From positions 310,001-374,000 of the forward strand of contig NZ_JADZGI010000001.1 of the NCBI RefSeq assembly GCF_015865035.1: DNA of 64,000 nt, given 5' to 3'. A model generated the notes under the pieces. That model was not told the DNA's origin. It saw only the letters and a program-made list of their open reading frames with translations, and searched no databases. Below, in pieces: positions 41,497 through 51,710 of the stretch. Source of the DNA: Novosphingobium aureum. GTDB lineage: Bacteria > Pseudomonadota > Alphaproteobacteria > Sphingomonadales > Sphingomonadaceae. Both the position numbers and the translations under genes were made by a program. The first letter of the stretch is position 1. Every line of letters begins with the position of its first letter.

Positions 41497-42123
41497 ATGA
41501 CTTATCGAGACGCACATATCCTTCCTGCTCCCGCGCGCTGCAAGGCGGCGTCGAATCTGCCGGTCGTTGGGCCGCGCAGGACGGCGGCGCTCGAGGCCGC
41601 GATCGTGGCGGCGGCTGTCGCCCTGTCCGCGCCTGCAGCCCGCGCGCAAGGCGAAGCGGTGCGCACCAGTGGCAGTGCCGCTGTGGGTGAAAGCCCGCGA
41701 CCGGGCCTGCCCGCGCTCGCCGAGGACATTTATGCAAGTGCCGGGGCGAATGCTGCGCAGTCAGAGGTGACTGCGGTTCCCAGTGTCCCCACTCCGGCGC
41801 AACCGGGCACCAGCGTCGATGGCGCTCTTGCTGCAGGCGGACTCGACGCGTCGGCTACACGCCGTCTTTTGCCACAAGTCGTCGATGGCGAGGAAGCCGA
41901 GACAACGGTTGCGCAGCCCGGGACCCGGGCGCTGACACTTGCAGGGCTGCTCGGCATCCTTGCGGCGGTACTGGTTGCTCTTGTTGGCGCCTGGCGCGTG
42001 CGCATGCGCGACCGTCGCCGAGAGGCGGAGCGTACCCGCATGCCGCGTGAAGGTGCGGGCACCTTATTGCGTGAGCGAGCCGGGCGCCCGCTTCGTGGGG
42101 CGAACGTGGATATGTCGGTGTGA
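41497..42123 (+). CDS. Hypothetical Ala/Pro-rich exported or membrane protein
   Basis: I do not recognise this 208-residue protein. A hydrophobic stretch at about residues 30-50 (EAAIVAAAVALSAPAARAQ) looks like a signal peptide with an AxA cleavage site. A low-complexity Ala/Pro/Thr/Val region follows. A membrane helix lies near 145-165 (LTLAGLLGILAAVLVALVGAW), and the tail after it is Arg-rich and cytoplasmic. The layout suggests a single-pass membrane protein with a periplasmic linker. The start could also be GTG 41482. Confidence 0.6.
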   Translation: MTYRDAHILPAPARCKAASNLPVVGPRRTAALEAAIVAAAVALSAPAARAQGEAVRTSGSAAVGESPRPGLPALAEDIYASAGANAAQSEVTAVPSVPTPAQPGTSVDGALAAGGLDASATRRLLPQVVDGEEAETTVAQPGTRALTLAGLLGILAAVLVALVGAWRVRMRDRRREAERTRMPREGAGTLLRERAGRPLRGANVDMSV

Positions 42124-42162
42124 TCATCACGAAGGTGCGGCCCGACTAGGCGCCTGACCTAG

Positions 42163-42306
42163 GAACTGACAGCGCGTCCGCGCTGTCAGTTCGGAAACAT
42201 TCGAGACTGGTACGTCACTCCCCTTGGCGCTTGCCGGTGCGACGATCTCCGGCCCTTGCCTGTGCCGGAGCGAGCGGGGCGATTCGGTAAACGAGTCGCC
42301 CCGTTT
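42163..42306. terminator. Two hairpins after the hypothetical gene
   Basis: The first is a perfect 13-bp stem (42163-42175 with 42180-42192, 4-base loop) without a T tail. The second has 8-bp CGGGGCGA/TCGCCCCG arms (42275-42282 with 42296-42303) followed by TTT. Together they probably end the upstream transcript before the DUF2975 operon promoter. Confidence 0.5.
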
Positions 42307-42372
42307 CGCGTGCGCGGCAACAACCGCGGCAGCCGGTCCAGGCGTGAGCTTTACCGTTGAACGGCAAGGGAT

Positions 42373-42445
42373 ATATCGTTTTTCGATATTATCGTTTGAC
42401 AGCAAATTGGCTCGATATTTTTGTTTTTCGATATCAGGCATATCG
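42373..42445 (+). promoter_or_regulatory. CGATAT operator cluster ahead of the DUF2975/HTH operon
   Basis: Two inverted repeats with identical half-sites in opposite order: ATATCGtttttCGATAT (42373-42389) and CGATATcaggcATATCG (42429-42445). A single extra CGATAT lies at 42413-42418. The last one ends 11 bases before the ATG at 42457. Because the operon ends with an HTH regulator gene, autoregulation through these sites is the simplest reading. Confidence 0.6.
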
Positions 42446-42456
42446 GAGAACGAATA

Positions 42457-42663
42457 ATGATCGTTATGGACACCGCAAGGACCCGCCGCCCCGTCGCTGC
42501 CATGCTCTCTTTGGCTCTCGTCGCGACCTTCTGGATCCCCACGCTTTCCAGCCCGGCCAGCGCGGAAACTTTCGCCACGGATGGCCCGATGGCGGGGCCG
42601 ACTGCCGTCGACAGGCGCATGACCATCGAAGTGACCGGGGTCGTCGCCCCGATCCTGATGTAA
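42457..42663 (+). CDS. Small exported protein, first gene of the DUF2975 operon
   Basis: A 68-residue protein with a signal peptide (residues 11-31, RPVAAMLSLALVATFWIPTL, then ASA). It leaves a mature part of about 35 residues with no known motif. CGGAGAA lies 7 bases before the ATG. It is followed 25 bases later by the DUF2975 gene, so it belongs to the same transcript. Function unknown. Confidence 0.6.
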   Translation: MIVMDTARTRRPVAAMLSLALVATFWIPTLSSPASAETFATDGPMAGPTAVDRRMTIEVTGVVAPILM

Positions 42664-42688
42664 TCGCAGGCGCAAGGGAGGAATTGTC

Positions 42689-43240
42689 ATGAAAGTGCTG
42701 ATCAAGGATCCGCTTCTCACTGTCGCGCGCGGCCTGTTGTGGTTCCTCATGGCTGCGATGGTCGTCGGGGCGCTGGCTTGCCTTGCTGCGATGGTCAGTC
42801 TCTTTGCCTTCGGAGCGCAGGTGACGCTCGAACTGGCCCGCGAGGCACCGGGGCTCGACTTCGCGCAAGTGCGCTGGGGTGCAGAGCTGGTGCTGGCGCT
42901 GGTCATCGGCCTGCTGGCTATGGTCGTGCGCATGCTGTGGTTGCTCAAGCAAATGGTGGATTCGGTGGGTGAAGGCGATCCCTTCGTTCCCGAAAATGCA
43001 GCGCGCCTTACGCAGATGGCCTGGCTGACCCTCGCGGTCCAGCTGATCTTCCTGCCGATCGCCGGGGTCGCCACCTGGCTGCACAACATAATCGAGGAAT
43101 CGGGCAAGGACGTGGGGCATGTCAGCATAGACGGTGGCTTCGATCTCAACGGCCTGCTGCTCATGCTGATCCTGTTCATCCTCGCCCGCGTCTTCCGCAA
43201 GGGTGCCGAGATGCGCGCCGATCTCGAGGGGATGGTGTGA
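42689..43240 (+). CDS. DUF2975-domain membrane protein
   Basis: A 183-residue protein with four membrane segments, including LLWFLMAAMVVGALACLAAM, ELVLALVIGLLAMVVRMLWL and LLLMLILFILARVF. The GDPFVPENAARLTQMAW loop is the DUF2975 signature. Such proteins nearly always pair with a small YozG-like HTH regulator, as here: the stop overlaps that gene by one base (TGATG). It may act as a membrane sensor or anchor for the regulator, but its activity is unknown. Confidence 0.9.
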   Translation: MKVLIKDPLLTVARGLLWFLMAAMVVGALACLAAMVSLFAFGAQVTLELAREAPGLDFAQVRWGAELVLALVIGLLAMVVRMLWLLKQMVDSVGEGDPFVPENAARLTQMAWLTLAVQLIFLPIAGVATWLHNIIEESGKDVGHVSIDGGFDLNGLLLMLILFILARVFRKGAEMRADLEGMV

Positions 43241-43503
43241 TGGCCCCGCGCAAGGACGACGCTGAAGGCGAAGGTACGCGTATCGTGGTCAGGCTCGATG
43301 ACCTGCTCTACGCGCGCCGCATGACGCTGACCCAGCTGGCCGAGAGCATCGGCATCACGCTGGCCAACCTTTCAATCCTCAAGACCGGCAAGGCCAAGGC
43401 GATCCGCTTCTCCACGCTCGAGGCGATCTGCCGCGAGCTGGACTGCCAGCCCGGTGATCTGCTCGCCTATGCGGGGGAGGACCTCGCCGACCCGCCCGAG
43501 TAA
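43240..43503 (+). CDS. Xre/YozG-type HTH transcriptional regulator
   Basis: An 87-residue protein. The helix-turn-helix is LLYARRMTLTQLAESIGITL with LSILKTGKAKAIRFSTLEAI (residues about 26-66), followed by CRELDCQPGDLLAY, the usual YozG/HTH_26 ending. The ATG at 43240 overlaps the DUF2975 stop, and GTG 43237 is also in frame. It is the likely regulator binding the CGATAT repeats upstream of the operon. Confidence 0.9.
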   Translation: MAPRKDDAEGEGTRIVVRLDDLLYARRMTLTQLAESIGITLANLSILKTGKAKAIRFSTLEAICRELDCQPGDLLAYAGEDLADPPE

Positions 43504-43533
43504 CCCGATCTTCGAAGTGATGGCCTGATTGTT

Positions 43534-43570
43534 CGGCCGTCCGGTGGCCCCCCCCGGACGGCCGTTTTTT
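43534..43570 (+). terminator. Rho-independent terminator of the DUF2975 operon
   Basis: Perfect 11-bp arms (43534-43544 and 43554-43564) with a 9-base loop, followed by six T. It lies 31 bases after the HTH stop. Confidence 0.9.
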
Positions 43571-43581
43571 ATGCGCCCCGT

Positions 43582-43884
43582 TCAGGCGGCAAAGTCGAAC
43601 AGGGTGCCTGTGCGGTTGCCTGCATCTGCGAGGTAGGCCTCGGTCACCAGCGAGCGGCGGGCTTCGGCCCACTCGCGATGCCAGCCGGCGATGCGGGGGG
43701 TGTCGCGCGCTGCGGGATCGAAATGGGCATCGAAGCGGAAGCGCAGCGGGTTCGCGACCGCGCTTGCCGGGCCGATGCCCTTGCGTGCAGGGCGCAGGGC
43801 GATCGCCGCCTGCGCCGCGCGCGCAGGCGCGACGGCGCTGGGATGGGGCAAGCTCGGCAATGACGGGACGGAGAGCGGGGACAC
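43582..43884 (-). CDS. Hypothetical small protein
   Basis: A 100-residue frame with a GTG start and no clear ribosome-binding site. The N-terminal half is Pro/Ala-rich. The C-terminal half (WHREWAEARRSLVTEAYLAD then GTLFDFAA) looks protein-like, but I cannot assign it. It converges on the terminator of the DUF2975 operon, whose reverse orientation has only a weak T tail. Could be a chance frame in GC-rich DNA. Confidence 0.35.
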   Translation of the reverse strand: MSPLSVPSLPSLPHPSAVAPARAAQAAIALRPARKGIGPASAVANPLRFRFDAHFDPAARDTPRIAGWHREWAEARRSLVTEAYLADAGNRTGTLFDFAA

Positions 43885-44370
43885 GCAGGACCTTCCTGGT
43901 TAGTGCGCGAGCCCTTGGTCGTCGCGGTGGCCTCGCGGTTATGGGGCATGCCATGGCAGCGCTTGCCGGAAGCTTGGTCGCGCCTAAGTACTCACCCTTG
44001 GACAAAGCGCCTTGGGCACAGGCGGGGCATGGACAGGCGCGTTGCTTGGTGACTTCGATGACGCAGGACTTGACTCGAATCGCGTCCTGGCGCATTGGCG
44101 CGCACCGAACGGCGGGTCTTCCCGTCGCTCACCGTCCGAGACAGCTGCCGGGGGCTTCCCCCTTAATCTGCAGCCTAGACGGGGAACAGGAATTTTCACG
44201 GCCCTCGCTCCCTCGTGGTGCGGTGCCAGATTTGCGTTGCGGCGCAACTCCTTCCCCATCGAACGGACCTTTGATCCCGTGTCGCGCTCGCGGCATGGGC
44301 AAATGTAGCCGGCCGCAAGGCGCACCCGGTCAGCCGGGGCATCTCGCGGTCACATGTGAAGGAGTAAGGC
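43885..44370. other. Upstream region of rplJ
   Basis: About 485 bases without a convincing gene. It should hold the promoter and the L10 leader (a structured autoregulatory site in other bacteria) just before rplJ. rplK and rplA, which usually precede rplJ, are absent. I could not fix individual promoter elements. Confidence 0.5.
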
Positions 44371-44886
44371 ATGGATCGTTCGCAGAAAGCCGATTCGGTC
44401 GCCCAGCTCAACGCGGTCTTCAACGAGGTCGGCGTGGTGGTCATCACCCGCAACCTCGGCCTCTCGGTGGCTCAGTCCTCCGAGCTGCGCGCGAAGATTC
44501 GTGAAGCCGGTGCGACTTACAAGGTTGCCAAGAACCGTCTTGCCAAGATCGCCATCGCGGACACCGACTATGTCGGTATCGGTGACTTCCTTGTCGGCCC
44601 GACGGCCATCGCCACCTCGGTGGACCCCGTCGCTGCTGCCAAGGCCGTCGTCGACTTCGCCAAGACGACCGACAAGATCGAGATCGTCGGCGGCGCGATG
44701 GGCGCAAACGTTCTGGATGCAGATGGTATCAAGGCTCTCGCCACGATGCCCTCGCTCGACGAACTGCGCGCCAAGCTCATCGGTCTCGTCCAGGCTCCGG
44801 CCACGAAGATCGCCCAGCTCTCGACCGCTCCGGCGGCCAAGCTGGCCCGCGTCTTCAACGCCTACGCCGAGAAGGACGCTGCCTGA
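44371..44886 (+). CDS. rplJ: 50S ribosomal protein L10 (uL10)
   Basis: A 171-residue L10. It starts MDRSQKADSVAQLNAVFNEV, then has ELRAKIREAGATYKVAKNRL, the 23S rRNA-binding part. The C-terminal helix (ARVFNAYAEKD) carries the L12 dimers. GAAGGAG lies 6 bases before the ATG. With rplL it forms the stalk operon, and L10 probably represses its own translation through the leader. Confidence 0.98.
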   Translation: MDRSQKADSVAQLNAVFNEVGVVVITRNLGLSVAQSSELRAKIREAGATYKVAKNRLAKIAIADTDYVGIGDFLVGPTAIATSVDPVAAAKAVVDFAKTTDKIEIVGGAMGANVLDADGIKALATMPSLDELRAKLIGLVQAPATKIAQLSTAPAAKLARVFNAYAEKDAA

Positions 44887-44976
44887 GCTTAGTCTCGGTA
44901 ACACGTTTCGAAATAACGATTTATCCCGTCCGGCGGCCTAATTCCCCGGCGGGACCACAGATCAGGAGTGAATATA

Positions 44977-45354
44977 ATGGCCGATATCGCCAAGCTTGTT
45001 GAAGAACTGTCGCAGCTGACCGTCCTCGAGGCCGCTGACCTCGCCAAGGCTCTCGAAGAAGCATGGGGCGTTTCCGCCGCTGCTGCCGTCGCCGTTGCTG
45101 GCCCGGCTGCTGGTGGTGGCGAAGCCGCTGCTGCTGAAGAGCAGACCGAATTCGACGTGATCCTCACCGGCGACGGTGGCAAGAAGATCCAGGTCATCAA
45201 GGAAGTCCGCGCCATCACCGGTCTCGGCCTTGCTGAAGCCAAGGCTCTCGTCGAAGGCGCTCCGAAGCCCGTCAAGGAAGGCGCTTCGAAGGCTGAAGCC
45301 GAAGAGCTCAAGGCGAAGATCGAAGCAGCCGGCGGCACCGTCGAGCTCAAGTAA
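44977..45354 (+). CDS. rplL: 50S ribosomal protein L7/L12 (bL12)
   Basis: A 125-residue L12. It has the N-terminal dimerisation domain (MADIAKLVEELSQLTVLEA), an Ala/Gly-rich hinge at about 35-55, and the C-terminal factor-binding domain with KIQVIKEVRAITGLGLAEAK. CAGGAG lies 8 bases before the ATG. It follows rplJ by 90 bases, and a strong terminator stands directly after it, so transcription does not continue into RNA polymerase genes as it does in many bacteria. Confidence 0.98.
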   Translation: MADIAKLVEELSQLTVLEAADLAKALEEAWGVSAAAAVAVAGPAAGGGEAAAAEEQTEFDVILTGDGGKKIQVIKEVRAITGLGLAEAKALVEGAPKPVKEGASKAEAEELKAKIEAAGGTVELK

Positions 45355-45394
45355 TCTTCGCATTTCCCGGCTCGCCGGGGAAACGAAATTCGGG

Positions 45395-45426
45395 AAGGGC
45401 GGCTCCTCGCGGGGCCGCCCTTTTCG
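45395..45426 (+). terminator. Rho-independent terminator after rplL
   Basis: AAGGGCGGC pairs with GCCGCCCTT (45395-45403 with 45414-45422), followed by TTCG. It closes the rplJ-rplL transcript 41 bases after the rplL stop. Confidence 0.85.
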
Positions 45427-45623
45427 TTTGTGCGCCTTCCGTTCACGCCGTGCCTCTCGCGCGGTGTTCAACCTTGCCCGGACTTGCGCTCCAGTGTCAC
45501 ATTGTGGTCAGAACTGTGCATCGCCCTTAGGTGTTGATCCGAGTCGGCACTCGGCTGCGGTGCCGCGAAGACCGAAGGCGGGACTTGCCTGGTGCGGGTC
45601 TGCCGATCAGGCAAGGAGCATGG

Positions 45624-46562
45624 ATGTCCTACCGCTTCAGCCAGCAGGATGCCTGTGTGGAGCGGGCGCTTCGCCGTATAGCGACCGAGCAGGTGGACGT
45701 GGCCCTCGGTGCGATCGCGCAGGGGCGAGCCGATCCGGCGCTTGCGGATCACGCCGTTCATGAGGTCCGCAAGTCCTGCAAGAAGGTGCGCGCGCTCCTG
45801 CGCCTCGGGCAGCCCGCGCTCGCCGATTATGGCGATGCCGATGCCTGTTTCGCCGGGCTTGCCCGCGGGTTGTCCGGTTCGCGCGATGCCCGGGTCGTGA
45901 TGGCCAGCTTCGAGCGCCTGACCGCGCGTCTGAAGGGAGGCGGACCGGATCTGGAGCTGTCAGCGCTTTGCCAGTCGCTCAAGGCCGGGGTGGGCCTGCC
46001 CTATCCGAGCAGCGCTGAGGGTGGCGCTGGGCCGCCACAGGTTCTTCATGCCCTCGACGAGGCGGCCGGGAGGCTGGAGGCGGCACGGGACCAGATCGCA
46101 GGCTGGAACCTGTCGCTGACTGGCTGGGAGGCGCTCGGCCCCGGGCTTGCGAAAACCCTCGCAAAAGCGACGAGGGCGCGTGATGCGCTGGTCCGCAAGC
46201 CCGGAGCCAGGGCCCGGCATGACTTACGCAAGCACCTGAAATATAACTGGTATCATACTAGACTATTGGCTCCCTTGTGGCCCGGCCCTTTCCGTGCGAG
46301 GGCGGCGAGCCTGGCACAGGTGACCGAAGACCTGGGCGAGCATCACGACTTGTTCGTGCTTTGCGGCCACGTGCGTGACGCAGCGAGCAAGGGCAAGCGT
46401 GGCTGCCGAGAGGCAGCGGACTACGTGCTGCGTCGGGCGGCAAGGCGCCAGCGCAAGCTGGAGCGCAGGGTCGATCCGGAGATCGCGCGGCTGCTCGTGC
46501 GCAAGCCGGTCGGGCTGGCGCGTGATTGGGGTCGGCTCTGGTCGATCGCGATGGACCGCTGA
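45624..46562 (+). CDS. CHAD-domain protein
   Basis: A 312-residue protein. CHAD domains are helical and rich in conserved His. Visible here are HAVHEVRKSCKKVRALLRL and, in the second half, ARHDLRKHLKYNWYHTRLL and LGEHHDLFVL. They bind polyphosphate and are associated with polyphosphate granules. AAGGAG lies 5 bases before ATG 45624, while an in-frame start at 45531 lacks support. The CYTH gene follows 58 bases downstream, the usual functional pair. Confidence 0.9.
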   Translation: MSYRFSQQDACVERALRRIATEQVDVALGAIAQGRADPALADHAVHEVRKSCKKVRALLRLGQPALADYGDADACFAGLARGLSGSRDARVVMASFERLTARLKGGGPDLELSALCQSLKAGVGLPYPSSAEGGAGPPQVLHALDEAAGRLEAARDQIAGWNLSLTGWEALGPGLAKTLAKATRARDALVRKPGARARHDLRKHLKYNWYHTRLLAPLWPGPFRARAASLAQVTEDLGEHHDLFVLCGHVRDAASKGKRGCREAADYVLRRAARRQRKLERRVDPEIARLLVRKPVGLARDWGRLWSIAMDR

Positions 46563-46620
46563 GCCGGCCGGCTCGTGCGGCAGTGAATCCGCAGGTCCAC
46601 AGCGCGGTGGAGGCGGGGCA

Positions 46621-47106
46621 ATGGAGAAGGCCATGGCAACCGAGATCGAACGCAAGTTCCTCGTCACCGGCACCCAGTGGCGTGCGCAGGTCACCGCGAC
46701 CCGAACCATCTGCCAGGCCTATCTCGCGCGGGCTGAGCACGCCAGCGTGCGGGTGCGCGTGATCGACGGGCGCGATGCACGCCTGACCATCAAGTCGGCG
46801 CGTACGCAGATTTCGCGGGAGGAATTCGAATACCCGGTGCCGCTCTCCGATGCGCGCGCGATGCTGTCGCTGCGCGAGGGCGGGCTGGTCGAGAAAGTGC
46901 GCCATCTCGTACCCGCAGGCGGCGGGCGGACCTGGGAAATCGACGTCTTTGCAGGGGCTCACGAAGGGCTGGTGCTGGCCGAGATCGAGCTGGAGCACGC
47001 CGAGGAGCGTTTCGAGCGGCCCGCATGGCTGGGCCGCGAGGTCACCGGCGAGCGCTGCTACGGCAATGCCGCGCTGGCGCTCGCCGGCAAGGTCGACGCG
47101 GCCTAG
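46621..47106 (+). CDS. CYTH-domain protein (triphosphate tunnel family)
   Basis: A 161-residue protein with the EIERKFLV signature at residues 8-15. Alternating charged residues on beta-strands (VRVRVIDGRDARLTIKS, EEFEYPVP, and late EIELEH) line the triphosphate tunnel. Relatives hydrolyse inorganic triphosphate or make cAMP. The bacterial short form next to CHAD is usually a tripolyphosphatase. GGAGG lies 7 bases before ATG 46621, and ATG 46633 would give the more common MATEIERKF start. Confidence 0.9.
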   Translation: MEKAMATEIERKFLVTGTQWRAQVTATRTICQAYLARAEHASVRVRVIDGRDARLTIKSARTQISREEFEYPVPLSDARAMLSLREGGLVEKVRHLVPAGGGRTWEIDVFAGAHEGLVLAEIELEHAEERFERPAWLGREVTGERCYGNAALALAGKVDAA

Positions 47107-47136
47107 CTGAGCCTCCAGGCTGCTAGGGGCAGGACC

Positions 47137-47586
47137 CTAGAGCGTTTCGAGATAGTCGATGATCGCCTTGCGGCGCGCCGGGTCCGGTACGGTCATGACC
47201 ATTTTGGTGCCCGGAGCCATCTTCATCGGACCCTGCAGCCAGGTGTCGAGCGTCTCGCGCGTCCATACGATGCCCGAGTTCTTGAGTGCGGGGCTGAAGT
47301 TGTAACCCTCGACATCTCCGGCAGTGCTGCCCACGATCCCGGCGAGAGTGGGGCCGACGCCATTGCGGCCCGGCTCTACCGAATGGCACGAGCGACAGAT
47401 CGCGAAGCCGGCAGGAGGCTGTGCGGCGGCAGTCTGCGGTGCCGGGGCGGCCGCAGAACCGGCCGAGGCGCCGGTGCCTGCTGCCGCTTGTGCCGGGGCT
47501 GCGGCGCTTTCCTTCGTGTCCTCTCCCGAACCGCACGCGGCGACCAGCGCCAGGGGTGTCAGGGCAAGCATGGTCTTGAAATGCAT
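47137..47586 (-). CDS. Lipoprotein cytochrome c
   Basis: A 149-residue protein. A lipoprotein signal ends in LVAAC (Cys18), then an Ala/Pro/Gly-rich linker to about 60. A class I cytochrome c domain follows, with the haem site CRSCH near 65 and a Met ligand in GTKMVM. It should sit at the periplasmic face of a membrane. It resembles the haem domain of the anchored cytochrome c at 18234-18872 but has a different anchor. Confidence 0.9.
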   Translation of the reverse strand: MHFKTMLALTPLALVAACGSGEDTKESAAAPAQAAAGTGASAGSAAAPAPQTAAAQPPAGFAICRSCHSVEPGRNGVGPTLAGIVGSTAGDVEGYNFSPALKNSGIVWTRETLDTWLQGPMKMAPGTKMVMTVPDPARRKAIIDYLETL

Positions 47587-47770
47587 GAAATGTCCTCGCT
47601 CTCGATGCGGCGCTTTCGCGCCATCGCTCAACCTGGCGCGCAGGACTAGGTGCAGGCCGGGGCCGATCGCAAGGGCGTTGTTCGCCCGATCGCGTGGTTT
47701 CCCGAAGTGCGAACAGGTGCGATTTCGCTTTCTAAGCTGCGGCCCTGCGCCTAGTGCGCCGCTGCCGACC

Positions 47771-49198
47771 ATGGATCACGCAGCGCCCTCTCAAGCATTC
47801 CGAGTCGAACTCGGCGCCACCTTGCGACTTGCGGGGCCGCTGGCGCTTGCCAACCTGCTGCAGATGGCGGTCTTCGCCACCGACGTGATGTTCGTCGCGC
47901 GGCTCGGGCAGCAGTCGCTTGCGGCGTCGAGCCTGGCGGTGGCGATGATCGCGGTGCTGATGATGGGCCTCAACGGCGTGACGTCCGCTTGCGCTCCGCT
48001 GATCGCGGCGGAACTGGGGCGGCGCGAGAATGCCGTACGCGAAGTGCGCCGCACCACGCGCATGGCGCTGTGGCTGGCGGTCTCGCTGGGGCTTGCGGGC
48101 ATCGTGGTGTGCCAGTTTGCCGAAGAGTTCATGCTCGCGACCGGACAGGACCCGGTACTCGCGCGCATGGGCGGCGATTTCCTCGCGCTGCTCTCCTTCG
48201 GCATGGTGCCGATGGCGGTGGCCAACGTCTTGCGGACATTCGTTTCGGCCATGGGCCGGCCGATCTTCGCCACCGCGATCACTGCGGCCTCGATCCTCGT
48301 CAACATCGTCGGCGATTACGCGCTGGTCTTCGGCCACTTCGGGATGCCGCGGCTCGAACTGACCGGCGCTGCGCTGGCCTCGATCATCACTGCCAGTTCG
48401 ACGGTCGTCGCCTATGTCTTCGCGATCAGGGCCGACCGGCGCCTGCGCCGTTTCCACATCTTCGGGCGCTGGTGGCGCACGGAATGGGCGCGCATGCGCC
48501 AGATGCTCGCGCTCGGCCTGCCGATCTCGGGCACGCTGATCGCCGAGGGCGGGCTGTTCAGCGGTGCGGCCTTCCTGATGGGGCTGGTCGGCGAAGCGCA
48601 ACTCGCAGCCCATACGGTGGCCCTGCAGATCGCGGCGATCGCTTTCCAGGTGCCGTTCGGTATCGGCCAGGCCGCGATGATCCGGGTGGGCTACCACTAT
48701 GGCGGTGCACGCCGCCAGGGCATCGCCGATGCGGGGACCGCCGCGATCGCGATCTGCCTCGCTTTCGCGGCGATCTCGGCCGCCTTCATCCTGCTCTTCC
48801 CGCGCTTCGTGCTCTCGGCCTACGTCGACGTCTCGGACCCGGCCAACGCGGTCATGGTCGAGCTGGCGGTGAGCTACCTGTTCATTGCCGCCGTGTTCCA
48901 GTTCTCCGATGCGCTACAGGCCGTGGCGGCAGGCGTGCTGCGCGGTATCCAGGATACCCGTGTGCCTATGGCGATCGCGGTTGTCGGCTACTGGCTTGCG
49001 GGTTTCGCGACCTCGGCGGTGCTGGGCCTCTATACCCACCTCGAGGGCGTCGGGGTCTGGCTCGGCCTTGCTGTGGGCCTGACCGTCGCGGCGGTGCCGC
49101 TGCTGGTGCGCTGGTACGCGCGCGAGCGCTTCGGCCTCCTGCGCGTGCTTGATACGACCCCTGCCAGATCGCCTCGACGGATATCCGCCCCGGCCTGA
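47771..49198 (+). CDS. MATE-family efflux transporter
   Basis: A 475-residue protein with about 12 membrane helices in two similar halves. The first half begins LAGPLALANLLQMAVFATDV and has GLNGVTSACAPLIAAELG. The second begins MLALGLPISGTLIAEGGLF. These are the NorM/DinF-type MATE features. It probably exports cationic compounds using Na+ or H+. ATG 47771 gives MDHAAPSQ. It is transcribed alone and ends shortly before the groES promoter. Confidence 0.92.
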   Translation: MDHAAPSQAFRVELGATLRLAGPLALANLLQMAVFATDVMFVARLGQQSLAASSLAVAMIAVLMMGLNGVTSACAPLIAAELGRRENAVREVRRTTRMALWLAVSLGLAGIVVCQFAEEFMLATGQDPVLARMGGDFLALLSFGMVPMAVANVLRTFVSAMGRPIFATAITAASILVNIVGDYALVFGHFGMPRLELTGAALASIITASSTVVAYVFAIRADRRLRRFHIFGRWWRTEWARMRQMLALGLPISGTLIAEGGLFSGAAFLMGLVGEAQLAAHTVALQIAAIAFQVPFGIGQAAMIRVGYHYGGARRQGIADAGTAAIAICLAFAAISAAFILLFPRFVLSAYVDVSDPANAVMVELAVSYLFIAAVFQFSDALQAVAAGVLRGIQDTRVPMAIAVVGYWLAGFATSAVLGLYTHLEGVGVWLGLAVGLTVAAVPLLVRWYARERFGLLRVLDTTPARSPRRISAPA

Positions 49199-49219
49199 AA
49201 AATTTTGTCGGGCGCGTTC

Positions 49220-49282
49220 TTGACGCCCCATGGCAGCGGGACCATATCCGCCGCGCTGGCACTCTCCAGACCAGAGTGCCAA
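49220..49282 (+). promoter_or_regulatory. groESL: groESL promoter with CIRCE operator
   Basis: A housekeeping-type promoter TTGACG (49220-49225), 17-base spacer, CATATC (49243-49248). A CIRCE element follows: TGGCACTC (49257-49264), 9-base spacer, GAGTGCCA (49274-49281). CIRCE is the target of the HrcA repressor, which would release it on heat stress. The hrcA gene is not in the window. Confidence 0.9.
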
Positions 49283-49322
49283 CACGTATTTTTGCCTGTT
49301 CATATGACCAAGGGAGACTCCC

Positions 49323-49607
49323 ATGACTTTCCGCCCGCTGCACGACCGTGTTCTCGTGCGCCGCGTCGAGGCCGAGGAAAAGACGGCCGGTGGCATCATC
49401 ATTCCTGACAGCGCCAAGGAAAAGCCCGCTGAAGGCGAAATCGTCGCCGTCGGCAACGGCGCCGTGGTCGACGGCAAGGTCGTCGCTCTCGACGTCAAGG
49501 TCGGCGAGCGCGTCCTGTTCGGCAAGTGGTCGGGCACCGAGGTCAAGGTCGACGGTGAAGACCTGCTGATCATGAAGGAAAGCGACATCCTGGGCGTGAT
49601 CGGCTGA
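49323..49607 (+). CDS. groES: Co-chaperonin GroES
   Basis: A 94-residue Hsp10 that caps the GroEL cavity. It has the full domain from FRPLHDRVLVRR, the mobile loop EEKTAGGIIIPDSAKEKP, and the C-terminal LLIMKESDILGVI. AGGGAG lies 6 bases before the ATG. It is co-transcribed with groEL from the CIRCE-controlled promoter. Confidence 0.98.
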   Translation: MTFRPLHDRVLVRRVEAEEKTAGGIIIPDSAKEKPAEGEIVAVGNGAVVDGKVVALDVKVGERVLFGKWSGTEVKVDGEDLLIMKESDILGVIG

Positions 49608-49726
49608 TCACCCGTCTTCCGGCGCAGGCCGGAAATCTGTCGTTCGACTGAAACTCGATAGGGCCGCTCGGTCGGCCCGCGCTCCCGGCTCTGGCCGGGG
49701 CGACGAAGAGAAAAAGGAATTCTATT

Positions 49727-51388
<1,662 letters not shown>

Positions 51389-51420
51389 GCCCCCTGACCC
51401 CAGCCATCGGCTGAACAACG

Positions 51421-51456
51421 AAGGGGCCGGGTGGACGATGTCCTCCCGGCCCTTTT
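51421..51456 (+). terminator. groEL terminator
   Basis: Stem GGGCCGGG (51424-51431) with CCCGGCCC (51445-51452), then TTTT, 32 bases after the groEL stop. The following bases to 51710 contain no gene. Confidence 0.85.
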
Positions 51457-51710
51457 GTGTCTGCGCCACGGATGGCGCCGACAGGGGCGCGGGCACAGGC
51501 GCGAATCACCTTTTCCAAAGGCCCGTCGCAGGCCTGCCGATGGAAGGGGACAATGTGCGCCAGGTCGTTCGAATGCGTCTTTCGGGCGAAAGGAATGTAC
51601 GGTTTTCGGCAATTGCTCGCAGAGGCCCTGCAGTTCGTCGCGCACGGATGGCGTTTTGTCCCCGATGCGTTAACCTGCCATCAGGTGGACAACTCTAGGA
51701 TGGGCTCTGC

